Shown here: positions 8,600 to 16,682 of the stretch, in pieces
Layout: each line of letters opens with the position of its first letter
Position numbering within the stretch: the first letter of the stretch is position 1
Assembly: GCA_963815325.1 (NCBI GenBank)
Contig: CAWFGG010000005.1
Location: forward strand, 372,001-436,000
Length of the DNA stretch: 64,000 nt
Source: JABDII01 sp963815325
Lineage (GTDB): Bacteria; Gemmatimonadota; Gemmatimonadetes; Gemmatimonadales; GWC2-71-9
Direction of reading: 5' to 3'
Notes under the pieces: model-generated
Seen by the model: the letters and a program-made list of their open reading frames with translations, nothing else
Database searches by the model: none
What the model was told of the DNA's origin: nothing
Made by a program: the position numbers and the translations under genes

Positions 8600-9448
8600 T
8601 CACTTGCCGGCGATACGCCCCGGCCGTCCGCTGAAATAGGTCGGCATCCTGGGATGACGCGGTACAGACGTGAGCACGACCCGACGGACGCTGCCCGGCC
8701 CCAAGGGACGAACTTCGAGGTCACCCTGTCTGACATAGCCAATCGAATCCGAGCCCCACCGCACGGGGTCGTGTCCGCCGGTTACCAGCAGCGTCTCCGT
8801 GCCTGCGCGCGGATACACGCAGAGGGCGGACTCGGTGCCCTTCCATAGACACGCGCGCACTTCCGCAAAGGCCGGTGACCCGACGTAGACTCGGAATGCC
8901 GAGTCTGCGTCCGCCCTGGATGACGGCGGAACGGCGACCGCGGATGCTCTCGCTGGAGGCGGTTCCAGCAGGTACACGCCGACATTGGTGGCCACATAGA
9001 GCGACGCGCCATCGAGGCTCCACCCGATGTGGTGGATCAACTCGTCGTTGGACGCGCGGAAGAGCGTGCGCTCGGCGCCGTTCAGGAGGTTCAACACGAC
9101 GACCCTGTAATCGGCCGAGTCCGCCGCCCGGCGGCTCCGGAGAAACGCGACCGTGGTGCCGTCGGGGGCCAGCAGCGGCATCGTCTCGTGCAGGCGGGTG
9201 AAGGTGACCGGATGAACAGCCCCGCCGGCCGCAGCCGCGGCAAATAGGTCTCCTGCGCCCTCCTCGCCGTCGCCGACGAAGATGACAAAGGGTTCGGCGC
9301 CAACCGCGATGCGATTCTGGAGCGGCGAGAACGAGACGCGGCAGCCGAGCGTTCCGAAGCTCAGGACAGCGATCAGCCCGGCGACACGGCCACTGCGAAT
9401 CCACCAACCCGCGCCTGTTGTGTTTCGCACGGAGACCGTCAGCGGCAT
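8600..9448 (-). CDS. Lipoprotein with PD40/TolB-like propeller repeats
   Basis: A 282-residue protein with an N-terminal hydrophobic helix ending in a lipobox-like LSFGTLGC (Cys about residue 36), so probably membrane-anchored on the outer face. Downstream are short beta repeats of the PD40 type (LLAPDGTTVAFLRSRR; IGWSLDGASLYVATN), spaced like blades of a TolB-type propeller. No catalytic motif is visible. It starts 3 bases after the E1-alpha stop, so it is co-translated with that gene. Function unknown. Confidence 0.6.
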   Translation of the reverse strand: MPLTVSVRNTTGAGWWIRSGRVAGLIAVLSFGTLGCRVSFSPLQNRIAVGAEPFVIFVGDGEEGAGDLFAAAAAGGAVHPVTFTRLHETMPLLAPDGTTVAFLRSRRAADSADYRVVVLNLLNGAERTLFRASNDELIHHIGWSLDGASLYVATNVGVYLLEPPPARASAVAVPPSSRADADSAFRVYVGSPAFAEVRACLWKGTESALCVYPRAGTETLLVTGGHDPVRWGSDSIGYVRQGDLEVRPLGPGSVRRVVLTSVPRHPRMPTYFSGRPGRIAGK

Positions 9449-9451
9449 CGC

Positions 9452-10549
9452 TCAGTCTCGAGCGGGGTTGGCATACACCCCGTCGAGCGCGGTCGAGGGA
9501 CTGGGCAGCTCGGCCCGGCTGGCCAACGCCCGCTCCACTGCCAGATCGACCTCTCGGATCACGGCAGCTTCCACGGCCTCCAACCGGGAGGCGGGCACAC
9601 CGGCACGTGTCAGGTACTCCTCGTAGAGGCCGATGGGATCGCGCTTGCCCCAGTATCCGAATAGTTCGGGGGGGAACGTCTCTCGCGCTTCGCGCTCGTC
9701 GTGCGTCGCGTGGCCTCCCATCCGGAAGGTCTCGGCGAGCAACAGCACGGGGCCGTCGCCACTGCGGCACCGGTCGACGGCCAGCTGAGTGGCGGCGTAC
9801 GCGTCGAGCACGTTGTTGCCATCGAACCCCCAGCCCGCCATGCCGTAGGCGGTGGGCCAATCCGAAAAGTCGGGGGCCAGATGGTGTTGCTCCAACCTGG
9901 TGCCGAGGGCCACCTGGTTGTTCTGGATGATGAACACGACCGGGAGTTTGGCGACGGCGGCGAAATTCAGGCCTTCATGAACCACGCCGGCCTTGGTGGT
10001 GCCGTCACCGATCCAGTTGAGCACCACGGCTTCTCGGTGCTGCATCCGCGCGGCCAAGGCCACGCCGGCGGCGACCGGCACCATGGTCCCAACCGGGGAC
10101 ACGGGCTGCAGCACGTGGTGCTCGACGGACCCGACGTGGAGATCGCGTCCTCCCGACGGGGAATCCGCGCTCGCCAGGTAGGCCCGCAGCATGTCGTCGA
10201 GGGGCATACCCATGTCGCAACAGGCCGCGGCGTTCCGAATCATCGGCACCGCGTAGTCCATCCCGGGCGTGAGGGCAAAGACGGGTCCGACGGTGGACGC
10301 TTCCTCGCCGGTGCCGAGCCAGGCTTTGGAGATCACGCCCTGGCGCACCCAGCGTGAGAGTGCAATGTCCTGGAGCCGAGCCCTGACCAGGCGCCGGTAC
10401 AGTTCGAGGAGGTCGTCCCGGTCGAGGTCGGCAATCAGCCGCTGCCGGTCCGGGTCGTGGGCGACAGTCGCTTCGAAGGCGTCGACCAGATCGGGATCGG
10501 CTATCCAGCCCACGTACTCCGGAGGCTCGAAGGCGGCGTAGCGTTTCAC
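9452..10549 (-). CDS. Thiamine-pyrophosphate-dependent E1 alpha subunit (2-oxoacid dehydrogenase type)
   Basis: The decarboxylating E1-alpha component of a branched-chain or pyruvate dehydrogenase complex. The TPP/Mg motif is WIGDGTTKAGVVHEGLNFA with the closing Asn of IIQNNQVA. The substrate-channel loop reads FRMGGHATHDERE. The 365-residue length is usual for alpha subunits. No E1-beta, E2 or E3 gene is in the window, so the partner must lie elsewhere. Its ATG overlaps the stop of the upstream Ser/Thr kinase (ATGA, 10546-10549). In the phospho-loop the serine that eukaryotic kinases modify is not obvious here (GHATHD). Confidence 0.85.
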   Translation of the reverse strand: MKRYAAFEPPEYVGWIADPDLVDAFEATVAHDPDRQRLIADLDRDDLLELYRRLVRARLQDIALSRWVRQGVISKAWLGTGEEASTVGPVFALTPGMDYAVPMIRNAAACCDMGMPLDDMLRAYLASADSPSGGRDLHVGSVEHHVLQPVSPVGTMVPVAAGVALAARMQHREAVVLNWIGDGTTKAGVVHEGLNFAAVAKLPVVFIIQNNQVALGTRLEQHHLAPDFSDWPTAYGMAGWGFDGNNVLDAYAATQLAVDRCRSGDGPVLLLAETFRMGGHATHDEREARETFPPELFGYWGKRDPIGLYEEYLTRAGVPASRLEAVEAAVIREVDLAVERALASRAELPSPSTALDGVYANPARD

Positions 10550-11589
10550 GAACTCGGACTCGGCACCGCGCCGCTTCCCTCGAGGGCCGTGAGAAAGGCG
10601 GCCATGCTGGGATAGCGATCGGCGGGATCCGTGGCCAGGGTCGTTCGAATGACCGCATCGAGGGCGGGTGGGAACGCGGGCTTGATCGACCGGATGTCAC
10701 GCGGAGCCTTGGTGAGACGCGCGATCATCTGGTCCTGGGGTGTGCGGCCTTGGAAAGGCAACTCGCCGGTGAAGAGCTCGAAGGCGAGCACGCCGAGGGC
10801 AAAGAGATCGCTTCTCTCGTCGAGCGTTTCGCCACGCACTTGCTCGGGGCTCATGAATTCCGGCGTCCCAAGCACGATCCCCGTCGCGGTGAGTTTCTGC
10901 AGTTCGGCCGTGGCAGCCATGTACTTCGCCAGGCCGAAGTCCATGACCACGCCGCGTTCCCCGGTGGGGCGCTCCGGCGCCGCCACCAGCATGACATTCT
11001 CGGGCTTGAGATCTCGGTGGAGGATGTGCACCCGATGGGCGTGTGCCAGACCATGGGCGACATCGACGAGCAACGGCACGCCGGTCGAGAGATCGAATGC
11101 CCCTCGGGTATCGAGGGCCTCGGCCAGGCTTTGACCTTTGAGGAACGGCATGACGAGGAAGAGGAAGCCTTCTACCGTCTCGCCGACAAACAGAATAGGG
11201 CAGACGTTGGGGTGATCGAGCTGCATGGCGAGCTGCGCTTCGCGACGCAGCCGCTCGACGGCCTTCTCGTCGTCTGCCAACTGGGGAGCCAGCACCTTGA
11301 GTGCGCACACGGCGCCGGTGTCGCGCTCCCGAGCCTGGTACACGATGGCCATCCCGCCTTCGCCGACTCGCTGGACGACTTCGAACCGATCGACCAGCAC
11401 CTGCCCCATGAGCGTTCGTGCCTGGCTCGCCCGCACCGCAGCCCCGGCTTGCGGTCCGCCCGGGGGACGGGGTGTGCCACGGGCGGCGGCGCTTCGTCCG
11501 GCGGGCATCTCGACCAGCGGCGAGCCGTCGCGCGGGCAAAACCGTGCTGGCGGTGAGTAGGTTGTCTGACAACGAGGGCAGCGTCGCAC
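10546..11589 (-). CDS. Ser/Thr protein kinase with N-terminal zinc ribbon
   Basis: A Hanks-type (PknB-like) kinase of 347 residues. It opens with a zinc ribbon (CPRCQ near residue 4 and CPRDG near residue 18). The kinase domain begins about residue 68 with the glycine loop (VGEGGMAIVYQA), VAIK-type Lys in CALKVL, catalytic HRDLKPENVML, DFGLAKY and the activation segment GTPEFMSPEQ. All catalytic residues are present, so it should be active. There is no transmembrane helix or extracellular sensor, so it is cytosolic. It sits between a diguanylate cyclase (2-base gap) and an E1-alpha (4-base overlap). Confidence 0.92.
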   Translation of the reverse strand: MRRCPRCQTTYSPPARFCPRDGSPLVEMPAGRSAAARGTPRPPGGPQAGAAVRASQARTLMGQVLVDRFEVVQRVGEGGMAIVYQARERDTGAVCALKVLAPQLADDEKAVERLRREAQLAMQLDHPNVCPILFVGETVEGFLFLVMPFLKGQSLAEALDTRGAFDLSTGVPLLVDVAHGLAHAHRVHILHRDLKPENVMLVAAPERPTGERGVVMDFGLAKYMAATAELQKLTATGIVLGTPEFMSPEQVRGETLDERSDLFALGVLAFELFTGELPFQGRTPQDQMIARLTKAPRDIRSIKPAFPPALDAVIRTTLATDPADRYPSMAAFLTALEGSGAVPSPSS

Positions 11590-11591
11590 GC

Positions 11592-13022
11592 CTAGTCCCG
11601 ATAGCAGTTGCGGCCTTCGCGCTTGGCCCGATACAGATTCTGATCTGCAAGGTGCAGAAAAGCTGCCCCATCCGGAGCGCTGGCGTTGGGGAAGGTCGCG
11701 CCACCGATGCTCACGGTCAGGCGAATTGGAGAGGCTCCGTCCCCAAACGTGCGGCCGCCCACATCACGGAGGATGCGTTCGGCAAAGATCCGGGCTCCGG
11801 TGGCCCCGGTTTCAGGAAGTAGGACGACGAACTCTTCTCCACCGTAGCGGGCGACCAGGTCCATGGCCCGTTGTTCGCGCTGCAGCATGGATGCGAACTG
11901 TCGTAGGACCCGGTCCCCAACCAAGTGGCCATACGTGTCGTTCACTTCCTTGAAGTTGTCGATGTCGATCATCAAGCACGCGAGTATAGTGCTGAAGCGA
12001 TTGGCACGATCCATTTCCACCACGAGCCGGTCCATGAGCGCTCGGCGATTGTAGGTTTCGGTTAGCGGGTCCAGTTCCGCGAGCCGCTGCATCTCTTCCC
12101 TGCTGGCAACCGCCGCCTCCACGTCATGGGCCTTCTCCAGGGCGGACACCGCCGCCGTGATGACCTGTTGTGCGAATCGCGCGTCGGCTTCGTTGAGGGG
12201 AGGATCCTGCGCCGTGGTGCGAAGGAAGAAGACCCCGGCCAATTGTTCCCGCAACGAGAAGGGAATCGAAACGACCGATTTCGTCGGAACGATCATGCCG
12301 TCGGCCTCCCACTCGGCGCGGATGTTCCGATAGAGCGGATCGGTCGTGACATCCTGCACCAGCACCATGGCTTGATGGTCGAGGGTTTCCAGAATCTCGG
12401 GGTAGCGCTTGAGATCGACCTTGAGGCTGCGCAGGTTCGGGTTTTCATAGGCCGCCGCGACCGTGCCGGTGGAGTCCGACGTGCCCGCCAGGATAATGGA
12501 GCATTTTGAGATGTTGAGCCCATGGGCCACCCGCCGGACCAGGATCTGGTAGATCTCCGCGGAGCTGATGCTCATGGTGACTTCCCGCAGGATATCCATC
12601 ATCGCTTCGCGGGATCGCGCCTCGGCGCGGGCCTGGTCCAGTTCCCGACTGGAACGCAGGTGTGCTTTCACCCGCGCCAAGAGTTCCCGAATCCGAATCG
12701 GCTTGGGGATGAAATCGGCGGCGCCCAGTCCGAGCGTGGTGATCGTGGCCTCCTCCGGAGGCATGGAGGAGATCATGAGCACCGGCAAGTGCTTGAGCTG
12801 CGGGTGCGTCTTGATGCCCTCCAACAGACTGAGCCCGTCGCTCTCCGGCATGAGGATATCCAGCAACAGCAGGTCGTAGTGGCCAGCGAGAAGCCGCTCG
12901 ATCAAGTTCCTGCCGCTCGAGACGGTCTCGACCTCATAGCCGCTGTCCTTCAGAACCCAGGAGAGAGTTCGGTTCAGCGTTTCATCGTCGTCGACGATGA
13001 GGATCTTCGGGGCCAGCGTCAT
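11592..13022 (-). CDS. Response regulator diguanylate cyclase (REC-GAF-GGDEF)
   Basis: Makes c-di-GMP under control of a phosphorelay. The receiver occupies residues about 6-120, with the phospho-acceptor Asp in LLLLDILMPES and the Lys in FIPKPIRI. A GAF-like domain follows, roughly residues 150-300. The C-terminal cyclase carries the active-site RYGGEEF and a DPLTETYNRRA entry motif. No RxxD inhibitory site was obvious upstream of GGEEF. The true start is ATG at 13022 (MTLAPKILIVDDDE). It overlaps the TGA of the upstream threonine dehydratase by 4 bases, whereas the longer frame has a non-conserved leader. Confidence 0.9.
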   Translation of the reverse strand: MTLAPKILIVDDDETLNRTLSWVLKDSGYEVETVSSGRNLIERLLAGHYDLLLLDILMPESDGLSLLEGIKTHPQLKHLPVLMISSMPPEEATITTLGLGAADFIPKPIRIRELLARVKAHLRSSRELDQARAEARSREAMMDILREVTMSISSAEIYQILVRRVAHGLNISKCSIILAGTSDSTGTVAAAYENPNLRSLKVDLKRYPEILETLDHQAMVLVQDVTTDPLYRNIRAEWEADGMIVPTKSVVSIPFSLREQLAGVFFLRTTAQDPPLNEADARFAQQVITAAVSALEKAHDVEAAVASREEMQRLAELDPLTETYNRRALMDRLVVEMDRANRFSTILACLMIDIDNFKEVNDTYGHLVGDRVLRQFASMLQREQRAMDLVARYGGEEFVVLLPETGATGARIFAERILRDVGGRTFGDGASPIRLTVSIGGATFPNASAPDGAAFLHLADQNLYRAKREGRNCYRD

Positions 13023-14011
13023 CCGTCCACCAATTGCTGGAAGAGCGTGGGGTCGATGTTGCCGCCGCTCACGATTGCAACCGTCGGGCCGTGGGATCGG
13101 ACCGCACCCGTGAGGAGCGCCGCCGTGGTGGCCGCGCCGGACGGCTCCGCCCGAACGCCGCATTCCCGCCAGAGGAACTGGACGGCGCTGGCGATCTGGT
13201 CATCGTCGACTTGGATGGTCTCATGCACCACCGGACGGATGATCGGGAAGGTAAGGCTGCCGATTGCGAGAGGAAGCAGGCCATCTGCGATACTCTCGGC
13301 CCGCTCGAGCGACACCGGCCTCCCGGCGGCCATGGCGGCGGAGAGTTTGGCCGCGCCCGAGGGCTCGACGCCGATGACATGAACGTGAGGCTTGAGCGCG
13401 GCCACGACGAGACAGGTACCGGCGAGCAGCCCTCCCCCGCCGACCGGGACCAGAATGGTCTCGACGTCAGGGGCCTGCTCGAGGATCTCGAGGCCACATG
13501 TGGCCTGGCCAGTGATGACGTCCGGATCATCGAACGGGGGAATCATGGTGAGGCCTTCCGCACGGGCGAACGCCTCCGCCTTGGCTCGCCGCGTGGTCGA
13601 CGTGGGCCCGCCCCACCGGACCTCGCCGCCGAGTCGCTTGACTCCGTCCACCTTGATGGCCGGGGCATGATCGGGCATCACCACTACCGCCCGCGTGCCG
13701 AGCCGTGCGGCAGCGTATGCCACAGCCTGCCCATGATTGCCGCTCGAGTAGGTGATCACACCGGCGGTCCGCTCCTGTTCCGGCAGCCGGGCGATGGCCG
13801 TGTAGGCGCCTCGGATCTTGAACGCCCCCACCGGTTGGAGATGCTCCCCCTTGAGGGCGACCATGCCACCGGTGTCTCGTTCCAAGGATGGGACGGTGAT
13901 GAGGGGGGTTCGGACGGCCACGCCTTCGAGCGCGCGTGCGGCCTCCCGCACGCTCTCGAGCGTGAGCGCCGGGTGTACCGGACTCCGGCGGGGGATCGAG
14001 GCCTCCGTCAC
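13019..14011 (-). CDS. Threonine/serine dehydratase, PLP-dependent
   Basis: A fold-type II PLP enzyme of 330 residues that deaminates threonine or serine. The PLP lysine is in GAFKIRGA, the substrate-binding loop is SSGNHGQA, and the phosphate-binding glycine loop is VGGGGLLAG. It lacks the C-terminal ACT-like regulatory domain of biosynthetic IlvA, which points to a catabolic-type dehydratase or a serine/threo-hydroxyaspartate racemase-like enzyme. It follows gyrA by 9 bases and overlaps the downstream cyclase by 4 bases. Confidence 0.88.
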   Translation of the reverse strand: MTEASIPRRSPVHPALTLESVREAARALEGVAVRTPLITVPSLERDTGGMVALKGEHLQPVGAFKIRGAYTAIARLPEQERTAGVITYSSGNHGQAVAYAAARLGTRAVVVMPDHAPAIKVDGVKRLGGEVRWGGPTSTTRRAKAEAFARAEGLTMIPPFDDPDVITGQATCGLEILEQAPDVETILVPVGGGGLLAGTCLVVAALKPHVHVIGVEPSGAAKLSAAMAAGRPVSLERAESIADGLLPLAIGSLTFPIIRPVVHETIQVDDDQIASAVQFLWRECGVRAEPSGAATTAALLTGAVRSHGPTVAIVSGGNIDPTLFQQLVDG

Positions 14012-14020
14012 CCGGGCTGC

Positions 14021-16501
14021 CTACTCGCCGGCGACAACAGGAGTGTCCGCTTCGTCCGGCTCCGTGTCTTCCACGCGGATCACGCGGGCAACATCGACCA
14101 CCAGATCACCTGGATCGAGGTTCATGACCTTGACCCCCTGGGTGTTCCTGCCGATCACGCGGATACCCTTGACCGGAACCCGGATGATGACCCCGGCGCG
14201 GGTGATCATCATCAGCTCGTCCTCGGGAAGCACTTCCTTGAGGGCGACCATGGCGCCCGTCTTCGGCGTCTGCTTGAGCGTGATGATTCCCTTCCCGCCT
14301 CTTCGCTGCACACGGTAGTCGCTCACCACCGATCGCTTGCCGAAGCCCCTCTCGCTGACCACGAGGATGGAGGCGTCGCGCCGGAGCACGATCATCCCGA
14401 TGACCACGTCGCCACGCTTCAGCACGATGCCTTTCACCCCGGTCGTCGCGCGCCCCATAGTGCGGACGTCGCTTTGTCGGAACCGGATGCTCATCCCGGC
14501 GCGCGTGGCGAGGATGATGTCGCTCGCGCTATCGCACACTTGTACATCGATCAATTCATCGCCCGGTTCGATGTTGATCGCGCGGATGCCGTTGGAGCGG
14601 ACATTGCTGTAGGCGGAGAGCGCGGTCTTCTTGACGGTCCCGCCGCGGGTGGCGAACACGAGCCACATGTTCTCGACGAATTCGCGCACGGCCACGGTGG
14701 CCGCAATCCGCTCGTCCGGGCGGACCGCGATACAGTGGATGACCGGCTTTCCTCGCGCGACGCGGCCGCCCTGGGGAATCTCGTGGACCTTGAGCCAGTA
14801 CACCTGGCCCTGGTTGCTGAAGAACATCAGGTAGTCGTGGGTGCTGGCGATGAAGAGGTGCTCCACCCAATCGTCTTCTTTGGTCTTCATCCCGCTGAGG
14901 CCCCGGCCGCCCCGCCGTTGGCGTCGATACGTCGATACGGGAATGCGCTTGATGTAGCCCGTGTGCGAGATGGTGATCACCATGTCTTCTTCGGCAATCA
15001 GATCTTCCACCGAAAACTCGCCCTCGTCGGCCACGATTTCCGTCCGGCGATCGTCACCGAAGCGATCGGCCACCTCTTGGATCTCCTCCTTGAGAATCTC
15101 CATCCGCTTGGGCTTGGACTTGAGGATGCCCTGCAGCGCCTTGATGGTGGCTTTGACCTCTTTGAGCTCGGTCTCGAGCTTCTCGATTTCCAGCCCGGTG
15201 AGCTTGGCCAGGCGCATATTCAGGATGGCATCGCTCTGCTTTTCCGAAAACCCGAACCGCTTGCGGAGCCGGGTGTCGGCTTCCGCTGCGTCGGCCGAGC
15301 CACGAATGATCTCGATAACTTCGTCGATGTTATCGACCGCGATCTTCAAGCCGTCGAGGATATGGGCCCGGGCTTCCGCTGCGTCGAGATCGAATTGGGT
15401 CCGACGCACGATGACGGTGTGCCGGTGGGCGATGTACTTCTCGAGCAGCTCCTTCAGGTTCATGACGCGCGGCACGCCGTTGTCGAGCGCCAGCATGATG
15501 ACACCGAAGGTGGATTGCATCGTGGTGCGCTTGTAGAGCTGATTGAGCACCACGTACGGGATCGCATCGCGCTTGAGCTCGATCACGACCCGGATCCCGT
15601 CCTTGTCGCTCTCGTCCCGCACCCCGCTGATCCCGTCGACTTTCTTGGCAATCGCCAGCTCTGCAATGGAACGAACGAGGTTTTCCTTATTGACCTGATA
15701 GGGGACCTCGGTCACCACGATCTGGCTCTTGCCACTCGTCTCCTTTTCCTCGATCTGGGCACGGGCCCGCATGACGACCCGGCCGCGGCCGGTTTCATAG
15801 GCCTCGTGAATGCCCTGCCGGCCGTAGATGAACCCGCCGGTCGGGAAATCGGGGCCGCTGATGACCTTCCGGAGATCGGCGATGGTGGCGTCCGGGTTAT
15901 CGACCAGGAGTGCCACACCCTGAACCACTTCCCGCAGATTGTGAGGTGGAATGTTGGTGGCCATGCCCACGGCGATGCCGCTCGAGCCATTGACCAGGAG
16001 ATTCGGCAGCTTCGACGGGAGGACCGTGGGCTCCTGCAGCCGATCGTCGAAGTTGGCCTGGAAATCGACCGTGTTGCGGTCGATGTCCTCCAGCATCGCA
16101 ATAGCCGCAGCCGTGAGCCGGGCCTCGGTATAGCGATAGGCCGCGGCGGGATCGCCGTCGATCGAGCCGAAGTTGCCCTGTCCGTCGACCAGCGGATAGC
16201 GCAACGAAAAGTCTTGCACCATGCGCACGAGTGCGTCGTAGACGGAGCTGTCGCCGTGCGGATGATACTTGCCCAATACATCGCCGACGACCGTGGCGGA
16301 TTTCTTGAATGCCCGCCCAGGCGTCAAGCCCAGTTCGTTCATGGCGTAGAGAATGCGCCGATGCACGGGCTTCAATCCGTCGCGAACGTCGGGGAGGGCT
16401 CGGGAGACGATGACGCTCATCGAGTAGTTGATGAACGACTGCTGCATCTCCTCTTCGATCAGGCGAGGGAGGATCCGCTCGCGAGTGTTGGGAACAGTCA
16501 T
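14021..16501 (-). CDS. gyrA: DNA gyrase subunit A
   Basis: The breakage-reunion subunit of gyrase, 826 residues. Catalytic Tyr124 is in AYRYTEAR. The quinolone-determining region reads HPHGDSSVYD (Ser85, Asp89), the drug-sensitive-type residues. The C-terminal six-bladed pinwheel carries the GyrA box as QRRGGRG (in RRQRRGGRGLSGMK) and a second, box-like QRRGGKG two or three blades later (RVQRRGGKGIITLK). The first box is what allows DNA wrapping and negative supercoiling. It leads a tightly packed minus-strand run of six genes, with its own promoter candidate upstream. Confidence 0.97.
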   Translation of the reverse strand: MTVPNTRERILPRLIEEEMQQSFINYSMSVIVSRALPDVRDGLKPVHRRILYAMNELGLTPGRAFKKSATVVGDVLGKYHPHGDSSVYDALVRMVQDFSLRYPLVDGQGNFGSIDGDPAAAYRYTEARLTAAAIAMLEDIDRNTVDFQANFDDRLQEPTVLPSKLPNLLVNGSSGIAVGMATNIPPHNLREVVQGVALLVDNPDATIADLRKVISGPDFPTGGFIYGRQGIHEAYETGRGRVVMRARAQIEEKETSGKSQIVVTEVPYQVNKENLVRSIAELAIAKKVDGISGVRDESDKDGIRVVIELKRDAIPYVVLNQLYKRTTMQSTFGVIMLALDNGVPRVMNLKELLEKYIAHRHTVIVRRTQFDLDAAEARAHILDGLKIAVDNIDEVIEIIRGSADAAEADTRLRKRFGFSEKQSDAILNMRLAKLTGLEIEKLETELKEVKATIKALQGILKSKPKRMEILKEEIQEVADRFGDDRRTEIVADEGEFSVEDLIAEEDMVITISHTGYIKRIPVSTYRRQRRGGRGLSGMKTKEDDWVEHLFIASTHDYLMFFSNQGQVYWLKVHEIPQGGRVARGKPVIHCIAVRPDERIAATVAVREFVENMWLVFATRGGTVKKTALSAYSNVRSNGIRAINIEPGDELIDVQVCDSASDIILATRAGMSIRFRQSDVRTMGRATTGVKGIVLKRGDVVIGMIVLRRDASILVVSERGFGKRSVVSDYRVQRRGGKGIITLKQTPKTGAMVALKEVLPEDELMMITRAGVIIRVPVKGIRVIGRNTQGVKVMNLDPGDLVVDVARVIRVEDTEPDEADTPVVAGE

Positions 16502-16555
16502 CGGGGTCCGAGGCTAGAGATGTGACCGTCGAACGGCAGGCAAGCCTAACCGGGA

Positions 16556-16585
16556 AATATAGCCGCACCGAGGCGACCGGGGCAA
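16556..16585 (-). promoter_or_regulatory. Sigma-70-type promoter candidate for gyrA
   Basis: On the minus strand, TTGCCC (16580-16585) and TATATT (16556-16561) are separated by 18 bases. They lie about 50 bases upstream of the gyrA ATG. The segment is distinctly AT-richer than its surroundings. This separates gyrA transcription from the efflux operon that ends at 16683. Confidence 0.5.
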
Positions 16586-16682
16586 CCACCGGAGCGGCGA
16601 GTAACTCCATATTGGTCAACGGGTTATACCGGTGGTTTCCAGGCTCGCGCGGCCGAAGGTCCCGCCCCGATCGCGGGGTGCC

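Noticed and set aside
13034..16525. A 1163-codon open frame on the plus strand antisense to gyrA
   Set aside because: It is a high-GC shadow: gyrA, the threonine dehydratase and the cyclase all have strong motif support on the minus strand. The antisense product is His/Asp/Arg-rich with no recognisable domain.
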